From NCBI RefSeq assembly GCF_009729095.1, contig NZ_VTGX01000005.1, forward strand, positions 434,001 to 498,000: a stretch of 64,000 nucleotides of DNA. The letters are read 5' to 3'. Both the position numbers and the translations under genes were made by a program. The stretch's first letter is position 1, and each line of letters opens with the position of its first letter. This DNA is from Mycolicibacterium sp. CBMA 247. GTDB lineage: Bacteria; Actinomycetota; Actinomycetes; Mycobacteriales; Mycobacteriaceae. The notes under the pieces are model-generated. The model saw only the letters and a program-made list of their open reading frames with translations, did no database searches and was not told the DNA's origin. Shown in pieces: positions 35,374 through 43,937 of this stretch.

Positions 35374-36756
35374 GTGGCATCCATCATCGACACCGTTGCG
35401 AACCTGGCGAAACGCCGTGGCCTGGTCTTCCAGTCCGGAGAGATCTACGGCGGTACCAAGTCCGCGTGGGATTACGGGCCGCTCGGTGTCGAGCTGAAGG
35501 AGAACGTCAAGCGCCAGTGGTGGCGGTCGATGATCACCGGTCGCGACGACGTCGTCGGCCTGGACAGTGCGATCATCCTGCCGCGGCAGGTGTGGGTGGC
35601 CTCGGGCCACGTCGACGTCTTCAACGATCCGCTGGTGGAGTGCCTGAACTGCCACAAGCGTCAGCGCCAGGACCACCTGCAGGAGGCCTACGCGGCCAAG
35701 AAGGGTGGCGCGCCGGACGACGTGCCGATGACCGAGATCGTCTGCCCGGACTGCGGTACCAAGGGTCAGTGGACCGAGCCTCGCGATTTCAACATGATGC
35801 TCAAGACCTACCTCGGCCCGATCGAGAGCGAGGATGGTCTGCATTACCTGCGGCCCGAGACCGCGCAGGGCATCTTCGTCAACTTCGCCAATGTGGTCAC
35901 GACGGCGCGCAAGAAGCCGCCGTTCGGCATCGGTCAGATCGGCAAGAGCTTCCGCAACGAGATCACCCCGGGCAACTTCATCTTCCGTACGCGCGAGTTC
36001 GAGCAGATGGAGATGGAGTTCTTCGTCGAGCCCTCGACCGCGCCCGAGTGGCACAAGTACTGGATCGATACGCGGCTGCAGTGGTACATCGACCTGGGCA
36101 TCGCCCCGGAGAATCTCCGGCTCTTCCAGCACCCGCTGGAGAAGTTGTCGCACTACAGTGCCGGCACCACCGACATCGAGTACAAGTTCGGCTTCGCCGG
36201 CAATCCGTGGGGTGAGCTGGAAGGCATCGCCAACCGCACCGACTTCGACTTGTCCACGCACGCAAAGCATTCCGGTGTCGACCTGTCGTTCTACGACCAG
36301 GCCACCGACACCCGGTACACGCCGTACGTGATCGAGCCGGCGGCCGGCCTGACCCGCTCGCTGATGGCGTTCCTGGTCGACTCCTACACCGAGGACGAGG
36401 CGCCCAATGCCAAGGGCGGTGTGGACAAGCGCGTCGTGCTCAAGCTCGACCCGCGGCTGGCGCCGGTCAAGGCGGCGGTGCTTCCGCTGTCGCGCAACGC
36501 CGATCTGTCACCGAAGGCCCGCGACCTGGCCGCCGAGCTCCGCCAGAACTGGAACGTCGAATTCGACGACGCCGGTGCGATCGGCCGGCGCTACCGCCGC
36601 CAGGACGAAATCGGCACGCCGTACTGCGTGACAGTCGATTTCGACACCCTGGAGGACAACGCGGTCACCATCCGCGAGCGCGACGCCATGACCCAGGAGC
36701 GCGTCGCCCTGGACAAGGTGTCCGACTACCTGGCGGTGCGGCTCAAGGGCTGCTGA
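35374..36756 (+). CDS. glyS: Glycyl-tRNA synthetase, single-chain alpha2 type
   Basis: 460 aa (M. tuberculosis about 463). Class II catalytic motifs: SGEIYGGTKSAWDYGPLG at the N-terminus, FRNEITPGNFIFRTREFEQM (motif 2), EPAAGLTRSLMAFL (motif 3). A CxxC...CxxC pair (CLNCHK, CPDCGT) lies in the insertion. The C-terminal anticodon-binding domain follows from about residue 365. Attaches Gly to tRNA-Gly in the cytoplasm. GTG start gives the family N-terminus ASIIDTVANLAKRRG. A 62-bp palindrome follows the stop. Confidence 0.96.
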   Translation: MASIIDTVANLAKRRGLVFQSGEIYGGTKSAWDYGPLGVELKENVKRQWWRSMITGRDDVVGLDSAIILPRQVWVASGHVDVFNDPLVECLNCHKRQRQDHLQEAYAAKKGGAPDDVPMTEIVCPDCGTKGQWTEPRDFNMMLKTYLGPIESEDGLHYLRPETAQGIFVNFANVVTTARKKPPFGIGQIGKSFRNEITPGNFIFRTREFEQMEMEFFVEPSTAPEWHKYWIDTRLQWYIDLGIAPENLRLFQHPLEKLSHYSAGTTDIEYKFGFAGNPWGELEGIANRTDFDLSTHAKHSGVDLSFYDQATDTRYTPYVIEPAAGLTRSLMAFLVDSYTEDEAPNAKGGVDKRVVLKLDPRLAPVKAAVLPLSRNADLSPKARDLAAELRQNWNVEFDDAGAIGRRYRRQDEIGTPYCVTVDFDTLEDNAVTIRERDAMTQERVALDKVSDYLAVRLKGC

Positions 36757-36764
36757 GCCCCCCT

Positions 36765-36826
36765 CGCGAGCAGACACAAACCTGCCCCTTTTCACGTGAA
36801 AAGGGGCAGGTTTGTGTCTGCTCGCG
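36765..36826. terminator. 62-bp perfect palindrome between convergent genes, probable bidirectional terminator
   Basis: Left arm 36765-36795 and right arm 36796-36826 are exact reverse complements over 31 bp with no spacer. The centre is TTTTCACGTGAAAA and the ends are CGCGAGCAGACACAAA / TTTGTGTCTGCTCGCG. It lies 8 bp after the glyS stop and 14 bp before the stop of the convergent TPM gene, so it can form the same hairpin in both transcripts. No long U-tract. A conserved mycobacterial intergenic repeat is also possible. Confidence 0.75.
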
Positions 36827-36840
36827 TGAAGAGCCAAACG

Positions 36841-38859
36841 CTAGAACCGGCCGCCGCCACCGCCGTAGCTGCGGCCGGACGAGTTTGACGACCCGCCGTA
36901 CGACGTCGGGCGTCCCATGCTGCGACCCCCGCCGTACCCGCCACCGAAACCGCCACCGAAACCGCCGCCACCGCCGCGCAGGATGTTGCCGATGAGTATG
37001 CCGCCGAGCATGGCGCCCATATCCGAGCCACCGCCCGTGCCGTACTGCGTGGTGTAGGACCGCTGGGCGGCCCGTACGTCATCGTTGGCCAGGCCCTGTG
37101 CCTGCGCGGCCAACGTAGACGCCCCATTGGCATGCGCCGCCGCCTCATTCGGATTCTCGGCCTGCTTGGCTTCGGCGGCCTGAAGCTGCCGTTGCGCCTC
37201 GGCCAGTCGGGTGCGGGCTTCCGGGCCGATGCTGCCGCGCCGGGTCTCGATGAAGTCCGACACCGCCTTGATCCGTGACTGTGCGGTGAACAGTGCCTGC
37301 TCCAGCGCCCGGGCCAGCCGCTCGGCGGCCTCCTGTTGTTCGTGCACGCCGGCCAGCAGCTGGTCGAGCTCGGCGTCGGCCTTGGTCAGCCGGGTGAACG
37401 TGCCCAGCGGATCGGCCTGGCCGTTGGTCTTCGCATCGCCGGCGGCCTTGGCCGCGGCGTCACGGGCCGCGGTGAGCTTGTCGGCCTGCGGCGTACCGGA
37501 CTGCCCCAGCAATGAATTCGCCTGGTCGATTCCGGCCTGGATGTCGGTGAGGGCCGCGGGCAGCCCGTCCAGGGCCCGGTTGATGTCGGAGGCCGCGCTG
37601 TCCACGGCGTCGAGCAGGGTCCGGGTCTGATCGAGTGCGGACTCCGCCGCACGCACCGCGTCCACCAGATTCGTCTGATCGGTGGCCGGCCGGGATACCA
37701 GGTTGCGGGCCGTGGTGATGTTGCGGTCGGCGAACGTCAACCGCTCGTTGGCGGTGTCCGCGTTGGCCGCCACCGAGCTCAACGCGGTCGCGTCGAATTG
37801 GGTATGCAGGTCGTCCAGGGTCCGGCGGGCCGGGTCGATGCGGGCGGTCAGGTCGACCACCTGCTGCGTCATGCTGTCCAGCCGGGCCGGGGCATTGATC
37901 ACCAGATCGCGCAGCTGCTCGAAGGCGTGGCTCTGGGCGTCCAGCTCGCGATCGGCCCGGGCCGCCGACACCACCACCTGGGTCAACAGGTTCCGCTGTT
38001 GCAGGGGTGTCTCTGGCACATCGTCGTCGAGGGTCTGACGCACGGTGAACGCTTGGGCCAGGGCGGCTTTCGCGCTCTCCAGGGCTGCGCTGAAGGATTC
38101 GGTGCGTTTGGCGCCGAACTCCTCGACGGCCAGTTCCAGCTCGGCGGCACTGGTGCGGACCGCATTGTCGACGTCGACCACGATCGAGCGGGACAGTTCG
38201 TCAAGAGCCTCCAGTGGCACCGTGGCCAGTGCATTGGCGTCGGTCGGGTCGACACGTTTGGCGGCCTCGAACTCGGCATGGCGGCGCTTGGCCCGGCGCC
38301 GGTGTGACCACCACCACAGCAACCCGGCCAGCACCAGGACCACGCCGAGGGCGATCAGCATGCCGGGCCACGAGATACCGGGCGCGGCGGGCGATTCGGG
38401 TTCGGAGTTCAGCCCGTTGGCCGCGGCGATCGCCGCACCCGCCCAGTCGTCACGGCGCAGGGCGGGGGTGACGCTGTTGCGCCGGATGTCATCGGCGCGA
38501 GCTGAGCTGGTCACCGTATCGGGCACCTGGAACGCGAACGCCCGGTCCACCGTGGCGACCGCGAGCAACGCGTCGTCGTCACCGAAATCGCTCAGCCGCA
38601 TGGTGTTCTGCGCCCAGCCGACCGGGTTCTGCTTGGCGAAATCGTCGACGAAGACAACCCACAACTTGATGTGGCGGTCGTCGTAGAGCTTGTCGATGGC
38701 GCGCTGCACGTTGCCGCGCTGGGCTGCCGACAACGCCCCGGCGTTGTCGGTGAGCTGGGTGGCCAACCGCAACGGCGACTCGGCGGCGGCGCTGGGCGCA
38801 ACCAGCAGCCCGGCCATCAGGATCGCGAGCAGCATGGACAGCAGACGGGCGATGCGCAT
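36841..38859 (-). CDS. TPM-domain membrane protein with Gly-rich tail (Rv2345-like)
   Basis: 672 aa (Rv2345 about 660). Signal peptide or anchor MRIARLLSMLLAILMAGLLV, a TPM domain (about 30-165; LTDNAGALSAAQRGNVQRAI, KLWVVFVDDF), one membrane segment (WPGMLIALGVVLVLAGLLWWW, about 185-205), a long coiled-coil region (about 220-600) rich in Ala, Glu, Arg and Gln, and a Gly/Phe/Tyr-rich tail (GGGFGGGFGGGYGGGRS). The TPM domain probably faces the periplasm and the coiled coil the cytoplasm. Function in mycobacteria unknown. ATG 38859 chosen because it opens the signal sequence. Divergent from dgt. Confidence 0.88.
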   Translation of the reverse strand: MRIARLLSMLLAILMAGLLVAPSAAAESPLRLATQLTDNAGALSAAQRGNVQRAIDKLYDDRHIKLWVVFVDDFAKQNPVGWAQNTMRLSDFGDDDALLAVATVDRAFAFQVPDTVTSSARADDIRRNSVTPALRRDDWAGAAIAAANGLNSEPESPAAPGISWPGMLIALGVVLVLAGLLWWWSHRRRAKRRHAEFEAAKRVDPTDANALATVPLEALDELSRSIVVDVDNAVRTSAAELELAVEEFGAKRTESFSAALESAKAALAQAFTVRQTLDDDVPETPLQQRNLLTQVVVSAARADRELDAQSHAFEQLRDLVINAPARLDSMTQQVVDLTARIDPARRTLDDLHTQFDATALSSVAANADTANERLTFADRNITTARNLVSRPATDQTNLVDAVRAAESALDQTRTLLDAVDSAASDINRALDGLPAALTDIQAGIDQANSLLGQSGTPQADKLTAARDAAAKAAGDAKTNGQADPLGTFTRLTKADAELDQLLAGVHEQQEAAERLARALEQALFTAQSRIKAVSDFIETRRGSIGPEARTRLAEAQRQLQAAEAKQAENPNEAAAHANGASTLAAQAQGLANDDVRAAQRSYTTQYGTGGGSDMGAMLGGILIGNILRGGGGGFGGGFGGGYGGGRSMGRPTSYGGSSNSSGRSYGGGGGRF

Positions 38860-38918
38860 GACCGTCAATCTAATGCGCTGCGGAGTCGGCGCGTCAGTTC
38901 CTGGCAGACTGTGCGTCG

Positions 38919-40190
38919 GTGAACGCGGATACGCAGTCCTGGTATGACGACTTCGACCGGCAACGTCTGGTGGTCGAGGGGCCCAAGGGTGCTGCGCTGC
39001 CCGGGACCGACACCGAGCACCGTACCGACTTCGCCCGCGACCGGGCCCGCGTGCTGCACAGCGCGGCGCTGCGGAGGCTGGCCGACAAGACCCAGGTGGT
39101 CGGGCCACGACACGGCGACACACCGCGCACCCGGCTCACGCATTCGCTCGAGGTGGCCCAGATCGGGCGCGGTATGGCGATCGGGCTGGGCTGCGATCCG
39201 GACCTGGTGGACTTGGCCGGGCTGGCCCACGACATCGGGCACCCGCCCTACGGGCACAACGGCGAGCGCGCGCTCGACGAGATCGCCAAACCGTTCGGCG
39301 GTTTCGAGGGCAATGCCCAGAATTTCCGGATCCTCACCCGGCTGGAGCCCAAAGTTCTTGATGCCGAAGGTCGTTCGGCCGGGCTCAACCTGACCCGGGC
39401 CGCGCTGGACGCGGTGGCGAAGTATCCGTGGCCGAGCTTCGGCACCCGAAGGAAGTACGGCTTCTACGACGACGACGCCGACGCGGCCGCCTGGGTGCGA
39501 GCCGGTGCACCGGCCGAGCGGGCGTGCCTGGAAGCCCAGGTGATGGACTGGGCCGACGACGTTGCCTATTCGGTGCACGACGTCGAGGACGGGGTCATCT
39601 CCGGGCGGATCGACCTGCGGGTGCTCGGCGATCCCGATGCCGCCTCCTCATTGGCCGACCTGGGAGCCAGGTCCTTTCCCACGGTCACCCACGACGATCT
39701 ACTGGCCGCCGCCGAGCGGCTGTCGCAGGTGCCGGTGGTGGCGTCGGTGGGGAAGTACGACGGAACCTTGGCAGCCTCGGTCGCGCTCAAGACGTTGACC
39801 AGTGAACTCGTCGGGCGCTTCGCCAATGCCGCGATCACGCAGACCCAGGCCGTCGCCGGCGCCGGGCCGCTACGACGGTTCGACGCCGAGCTCGCGGTGC
39901 CGCCGCTGGTGCGCGCCGAGGTGGTGCTGCTCAAGATGCTGGCGCTGCAGTTCATCATGTCCGATCACCGGCACCTGCAGATCCAGGCCGATCAGCGGAC
40001 GCTCGTCCATGAGGTCGCCCTGGCGCTGTGGGCGCAGGCCCCGGGCAGCCTGGACCCGCAGTTCGCACCCGAGTTCGACCTCGCTGCCGACGACGGAGCC
40101 CGGTTGCGGGTCGTGGTCGATCAGATCGCGTCGTACACCGAGAGCCGGTTGGAAAGAGTGCACGAGGCACGTTCGCCCCGGCCCCTTTGA
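38919..40190 (+). CDS. dgt: dGTP triphosphohydrolase-like HD protein
   Basis: 423 aa (M. tuberculosis about 431). HD-domain metal motif: RTRLTHSLEVAQIGR, then LAHDIGHPPYGHNGE, and a later Asp in WADDVAYSVHDVEDG. Cleaves dGTP (or other dNTPs) to the nucleoside and triphosphate. N-terminal YDDFDRQRLV supports the GTG start. Followed on the opposite strand by a hydrolase-like gene and then dnaG, the order dgt-dnaG being conserved. Confidence 0.94.
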   Translation: MNADTQSWYDDFDRQRLVVEGPKGAALPGTDTEHRTDFARDRARVLHSAALRRLADKTQVVGPRHGDTPRTRLTHSLEVAQIGRGMAIGLGCDPDLVDLAGLAHDIGHPPYGHNGERALDEIAKPFGGFEGNAQNFRILTRLEPKVLDAEGRSAGLNLTRAALDAVAKYPWPSFGTRRKYGFYDDDADAAAWVRAGAPAERACLEAQVMDWADDVAYSVHDVEDGVISGRIDLRVLGDPDAASSLADLGARSFPTVTHDDLLAAAERLSQVPVVASVGKYDGTLAASVALKTLTSELVGRFANAAITQTQAVAGAGPLRRFDAELAVPPLVRAEVVLLKMLALQFIMSDHRHLQIQADQRTLVHEVALALWAQAPGSLDPQFAPEFDLAADDGARLRVVVDQIASYTESRLERVHEARSPRPL

Positions 40191-40218
40191 CCGGCCTCTG
40201 GACTACGCCGGTGTGCGG

Positions 40219-41058
40219 CTAGCTTCCCAGCGAGCGGACCGCATCGAACACCACGTCGGGCCGAGCCCACAGCAGTGAGCCGCCCACCCCCGTCACGACT
40301 GTGCGCGTGGCGCCGCGAATGCGGGTGGCGAGTGTGGCGCCGAGATCGGGAGAGTGCACGTGGTCGTCGCTGCCGAAGAGCAGGCGCACCTCCACTCCCG
40401 GACTCATCAGGTGCGTCGGCCAGGCTGCGGTGGCGAGCACGGCGTCGCGGGCGTACCCCGCCGGTCCGTGCGTGAACCCGTCGGCCAGCGCGGTCTGCAG
40501 CATTGTGCGGAAGCCGGGGTCGCCGTAGACGGCGTTGTCCGAGGCCGGATAGTCCGCCATCACCATGTCGAACAGCATCGCTGCGGTGTAGCCAGACAGA
40601 TCCTGCATCGCGGCATCGGGGTCGTCGGCAACGCCGGTGACGAACGCGCGGTGCGGCGCGGGCAGTCGTGCGGTCATCGACGGATGGCCGAGGTCGTCGA
40701 TGGGGGAAGCCAGCATCAGCCCGGACGCCCGGCCGGTGGTCGCCAACGCCAAGCCGAACGGGGCGCCCTGGGAGTTGGCGACGACGGGAACGGGATGGCC
40801 GACGGCGGTGTCGACAAGTGTCGCGAGGTCGGCGGCGACGCTGTCGAGTGTCTTATGCGGGTCAGGGTCAGAGGCGCCGAGTCCAGGCCGGTCGACGGAG
40901 ATCAGACGAATTCGGTGATCGGCCAGGTGGTCGTGCCCGAACGCCATCCGGCGGCCACAGCCGGCGCCCGGGATGAAGAGCACCGGCATACCGGAAGCCG
41001 GCCCATAGGCGGTGTAGGCCACCTGCCTGCCGCGGTGCTCGATGGATCCGTCTGTCAT
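40219..41058 (-). CDS. Alpha/beta-hydrolase-fold protein with altered catalytic residues
   Basis: 279 aa from ATG 41058 (a frame open to 41100 adds 14). Fold markers: oxyanion region VLFIPGAGCGRRM, strand/turn RLISVDRPGLGASDP. The nucleophile elbow is VVANSQGAPFG (NSQGA instead of GxSxG). A cap domain follows, with an acid strand (VRLLFGSDDHVHSPD). At the site of the catalytic His (usually GGGHxxxxERP) the sequence reads GVGGSLLWARPD, with no His. It may have a different chemistry or be non-catalytic. Inserted between dgt and dnaG on the opposite strand, divergent from dnaG. Confidence 0.78.
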   Translation of the reverse strand: MTDGSIEHRGRQVAYTAYGPASGMPVLFIPGAGCGRRMAFGHDHLADHRIRLISVDRPGLGASDPDPHKTLDSVAADLATLVDTAVGHPVPVVANSQGAPFGLALATTGRASGLMLASPIDDLGHPSMTARLPAPHRAFVTGVADDPDAAMQDLSGYTAAMLFDMVMADYPASDNAVYGDPGFRTMLQTALADGFTHGPAGYARDAVLATAAWPTHLMSPGVEVRLLFGSDDHVHSPDLGATLATRIRGATRTVVTGVGGSLLWARPDVVFDAVRSLGS

Positions 41059-41141
41059 CGCGATCACTGTCTCAGCCGTCTCCTTCGCCGCCACGTCCAA
41101 ACCCGCTCAACCGCCGTTTCCGGCACGCATAGACTAGGCCG

Positions 41142-43040
41142 GTGGCCGGCCGGATTCCTGATCGAGATATCGCGGCCATCCGTGAAAAGATCCGCATCGA
41201 AGATGTCGTCGGCGACTACGTCCAGCTGAGGCGGGCCGGGGCCGATTCGATGAAGGGGCTGTGCCCGTTCCACGACGAGAAGTCGCCGTCGTTCCACGTT
41301 CGGCCGAATCACGGCCACTTCCATTGCTTCGGTTGTGGCGAAGGTGGCGACGTTTACGCCTTCCTCCAGAAGATCGAGCACGTCAGCTTCGTCGAGGCGG
41401 TCGAGTTGCTGGCCGACCGGGTCGGCTACACCGTCACCTACACCGGCGCGGCGACGACCAATGTCCAGCGTGACCGGGGCAGCCGCAGCCGATTGCTGGC
41501 CGCCAATGCCGCCGCCCAGGAGTTCTACGCCGAGGCGCTGGCCTCCGAGGAGGCGGCCGAAGCGCGCAAATACCTGACCGAGCGCAACTTCGACGCCGCC
41601 GCAGCCGCCCAGTTCGGGTGCGGCTTCGCCCCCTCGGGTTGGGACAAGCTGACAAAACACTTGCTGCGCAACGGTTTCGAGTTCAAGGAGTTGGAGGCCG
41701 CCGGGCTGAGCCGGGAGGGCAAGCGCGGGCCGATGGACCGGTTCCATCGCCGGCTGCTGTGGCCGATCCGGGTGTCTTCGGGCGAGACCATCGGCTTCGG
41801 CGCGCGCCGGTTGTTCGACGACGACCAGAACCAGGCGAAGTACGTCAACACCCCTGAGACCGTGCTGTACAAGAAATCGCAGGTGCTGTTCGGGCTGGAT
41901 CGTGCCAAACGCGACATCGCCAAGGGACACCAGGCTGTCGTCGTCGAGGGCTACACCGATGTGATGGCCATGCACCTGGCCGGGGTGACCACCGCGGTGG
42001 CCTCGTGCGGTACCGCGTTCGGTGAGCAGCACCTGTCGATGCTGCGCCGGCTGATGATGGACGACAACTTCTTCCGCGGTGAATTGATCTACGTGTTCGA
42101 CGGCGACGCCGCGGGCCGCGCTGCCGCGGTCAAGGCATTCGAGGGCGAGCAGAACCTGTCCGGGCAGTCGTTCGTGGCGGTGGCCGCCGACGGCATGGAC
42201 CCGTGCGATCTGCGGCTGCGTTCCGGTGACGCGGCGCTGCGGGATCTGGTGGCACGCCGAACCCCGTTGTTCGAGTTCGTGATTCGCAGCGCCCTGGCCG
42301 AGCACGACCTGGACAGTGCCGAGGGCAGGGTGGCCGCGCTGCGGCGTTGTGTGCCGATCGCGGCCCGGATCAAAGACCTGACGCTGCGCGACGAGTACGC
42401 CCGGCAGCTGGCCGGCTGGGTCGGCTGGGACAACGTGGCTCAGGTGATCGGCCGCGTGCGGGAGGAAGCCAGCGGTGGCCGCAAGGGCGCCCGCCGGGGC
42501 CCGGCGGGACCGCAGGCCCGTCCCGCGGCGGCTCCGGTGCAGCGCCCGGATCCGACCGATCCGACCCTGTGGCCGCAGCGCGAGGCGCTCAAGGCCGGGC
42601 TGCAGTACCCGGCGATGGCCGGGCCGGTCTTCGATTCGCTGACCGTGGAGAGCTTCACCCACCCCGGTTACACAGCGGTGCGTTCGGCGATCGAGGCCGC
42701 GGGCGGCACGGCGTCGGGCAAATCCGGTGCCCAGTGGATCGAGGCGGTGCGGGAGCAGTCCTCGTCCCCGGCGGCAGCCGGCCTGGTCAACGAACTGGGC
42801 GTGGAGGCGATCAACGTCGAGGACGAAGAGCATCTCCCGCGCTACATCAGCAGCGTGCTGGCCCGCCTGCAGGAAGTATGGGTGGGCCGCCAGATCGCCG
42901 AGGTGAAGTCCAAGTTGCAGCGCATGTCACCGGTGGAACAGGGAGACGAATATCACGCCCTGTTCGGCGACCTGGTGGCCATGGAGTCCTACCGGCGCAG
43001 CTTGCTCGAACAGGCCAGCGGCGACGACCTCACTGCGTGA
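41142..43040 (+). CDS. dnaG: DnaG, DNA primase
   Basis: 632 aa (M. tuberculosis about 639). N-terminal CHC2 zinc finger (CPFHDEKSPSFHV ... HCFGCGEGGD), a primase core with the TOPRIM motif VVVEGYTDVMAM and YVFDGDAAGR, and a C-terminal DnaB-binding region. Synthesises RNA primers at the replication fork. GTG start; the first residues AGRIPDRDIAAIREKI fit the family. Confidence 0.97.
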   Translation: MAGRIPDRDIAAIREKIRIEDVVGDYVQLRRAGADSMKGLCPFHDEKSPSFHVRPNHGHFHCFGCGEGGDVYAFLQKIEHVSFVEAVELLADRVGYTVTYTGAATTNVQRDRGSRSRLLAANAAAQEFYAEALASEEAAEARKYLTERNFDAAAAAQFGCGFAPSGWDKLTKHLLRNGFEFKELEAAGLSREGKRGPMDRFHRRLLWPIRVSSGETIGFGARRLFDDDQNQAKYVNTPETVLYKKSQVLFGLDRAKRDIAKGHQAVVVEGYTDVMAMHLAGVTTAVASCGTAFGEQHLSMLRRLMMDDNFFRGELIYVFDGDAAGRAAAVKAFEGEQNLSGQSFVAVAADGMDPCDLRLRSGDAALRDLVARRTPLFEFVIRSALAEHDLDSAEGRVAALRRCVPIAARIKDLTLRDEYARQLAGWVGWDNVAQVIGRVREEASGGRKGARRGPAGPQARPAAAPVQRPDPTDPTLWPQREALKAGLQYPAMAGPVFDSLTVESFTHPGYTAVRSAIEAAGGTASGKSGAQWIEAVREQSSSPAAAGLVNELGVEAINVEDEEHLPRYISSVLARLQEVWVGRQIAEVKSKLQRMSPVEQGDEYHALFGDLVAMESYRRSLLEQASGDDLTA

Positions 43041-43109
43041 TTGTCCGCATCGCGATAGGGTGGCCGCAGTCGGGGAACGGCCAGAACGGTAACCAGGAAA
43101 GGTTTCGTG

Positions 43110-43418
43110 GTGACATTGATCAGCATCCGGACACGGCGGTTCGTCGCTCTCGGCGCCTTCAGCGTGGCCGCAGGCGCCGCTGCGATCGCTCCGGCGCTCA
43201 TCTCGACGTCTGCCCCCGGCCCCGAGGTCACGGCCCAACCGGCCTGCCTGGCCTGGTTCGGCAACAAGGAGGACGGCAAGTGCCTGTCCTACTCCAACGG
43301 CACGCCCATCGGGACCGGCATCGGTCCGGTCTCCGTCGGTGCTCCCGGTAGCGGCAACCCCGGGCTGACCACCGGTCCACTGCTGCCCGGCACCTCGATC
43401 AATCGCGGTATCGGCTAG
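43110..43418 (+). CDS. Small secreted protein, unknown function (Rv2342-like)
   Basis: About 102 aa. Two adjacent GTG codons (43107, 43110) are possible starts; the AGGAAAGG at 43095-43102 is better spaced for the second. Arg-containing N-terminus and hydrophobic segment (RRFVALGAFSVAAGAAAIAPAL) form a signal peptide. The mature part is Gly/Pro-rich with two Cys (QPACLAWFGNKEDGKCLSY) that may pair. Follows dnaG as Rv2342 does. A terminator-like hairpin lies just after the stop, inside the convergent gene. Confidence 0.8.
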   Translation: MTLISIRTRRFVALGAFSVAAGAAAIAPALISTSAPGPEVTAQPACLAWFGNKEDGKCLSYSNGTPIGTGIGPVSVGAPGSGNPGLTTGPLLPGTSINRGIG

Positions 43419-43420
43419 CC

Positions 43421-43684
43421 CTACCAGCTACGTTTCGCTGAACCGTCGGTGCTCTCCTTCGTGGAGAACACCGACGTTTCTGCGTCTATGGGGGTCAACG
43501 TGAGGAATTGCGGATCCGGTGACACCCGCTTGGCGATCTTGCGCCGGCCGGCGTCCAGAACCGCCTTGGTGGCCGGGTTGGCGGTCACCGCACGGTAGGT
43601 GCTGGCGATCTGCTCATAGCGGCGTCGCCCGGCCTTGGCGCCCAGCACGTAGCCGACGGCGATCACGGCGGCATAGCGGATCAC
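43421..43684 (-). CDS. Small conserved membrane-anchored protein, unknown function
   Basis: 87 aa from GTG 43684. N-terminal hydrophobic stretch RYAAVIAVGYVLGAKAGRRR with GAKAGRRRYEQI after it, the pattern of many small actinobacterial YtxH-like proteins. The rest is basic and helical (DAGRRKIAKRV) with a Ser/Thr tail. A GGGAGA lies about 7 bases before the start. The frame open to 43756 has no better start. The stop is 2 bp from the convergent secreted-protein gene. Confidence 0.75.
   Translation of the reverse strand: MIRYAAVIAVGYVLGAKAGRRRYEQIASTYRAVTANPATKAVLDAGRRKIAKRVSPDPQFLTLTPIDAETSVFSTKESTDGSAKRSW
43440..43480. terminator. Hairpin terminator for the secreted-protein gene, inside the convergent gene
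   Basis: Core arms CGTCGGTGCTCTCC (43444-43457) and GGAGAACACCGACG (43463-43476) pair at 13 of 14 positions around TTCGT. Outer bases GAA/TTTC extend the stem past one mismatch. A TTT run follows on the + strand. It begins 22 bp after the + strand stop and encodes the Ser/Glu-rich C-terminus of the minus-strand gene. Confidence 0.6.
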
Positions 43685-43746
43685 TGTGATTCTCCCAACG
43701 CGACGTGCCTCCCAGACAGCAGGTGTGTGTACTCCATCCTGCCTCA

Positions 43747-43788
43747 CTGTCGCCAATGCGCGCCCGTCCGGGAGCGCATTGGCGACAG
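43747..43788. repeat. 15-bp perfect inverted repeat upstream of tRNA-Asn
   Basis: CTGTCGCCAATGCGC (43747-43761) and GCGCATTGGCGACAG (43774-43788) are exact reverse complements around 12 bases that can themselves pair (CCCG/CGGG). The right arm contains the predicted -35 element of the tRNA promoter. It lies upstream of the divergent small membrane-protein gene. Confidence 0.7.
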
Positions 43789-43808
43789 CGGCGGCCGTAC
43801 GCTAGAGT
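43779..43808 (+). promoter_or_regulatory. Predicted SigA-type promoter for tRNA-Asn
   Basis: TTGGCG (43779-43784), an 18-bp spacer and TAGAGT (43803-43808) resemble -35/-10 elements, 34 bp before the tRNA. The -35 falls inside the right arm of the inverted repeat, so the two signals may compete. Confidence 0.45.
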
Positions 43809-43818
43809 CAACGCTCGG

Positions 43819-43835
43819 CCGCGGAGCTTCCGCGG
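43819..43835 (+). repeat. Small hairpin in the tRNA-Asn leader (CCGCGGA-GCT-TCCGCGG)
   Basis: Perfect 7-bp arms with a 3-base loop, ending 7 bp before the tRNA. It probably lies in the 5' leader removed by RNase P or during primary processing. Confidence 0.5.
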
Positions 43836-43842
43836 AAGGTAG

Positions 43843-43915
43843 TCCCCTGTAGCTCAATTGGCAGAGCTCCCGACTGTTAATCGGGCGGTTATTGGTTCGA
43901 GTCCAATCGGGGGAG
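43843..43915 (+). tRNA. asnT: tRNA-Asn (anticodon GTT)
   Basis: 73-nt cloverleaf: acceptor TCCCCTG pairs with CGGGGGA before discriminator G, D arm GCTC...GAGC, anticodon arm CCCGACTGTTAATCGGG with GTT at 43876-43878, T loop GGTTCGAGTCC. CCA is not encoded. tRNA-Asn is next to this gene group in M. tuberculosis as well. Confidence 0.97.
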
Positions 43916-43937
43916 CAAGTTCTCTGAAAGCCCAGTC

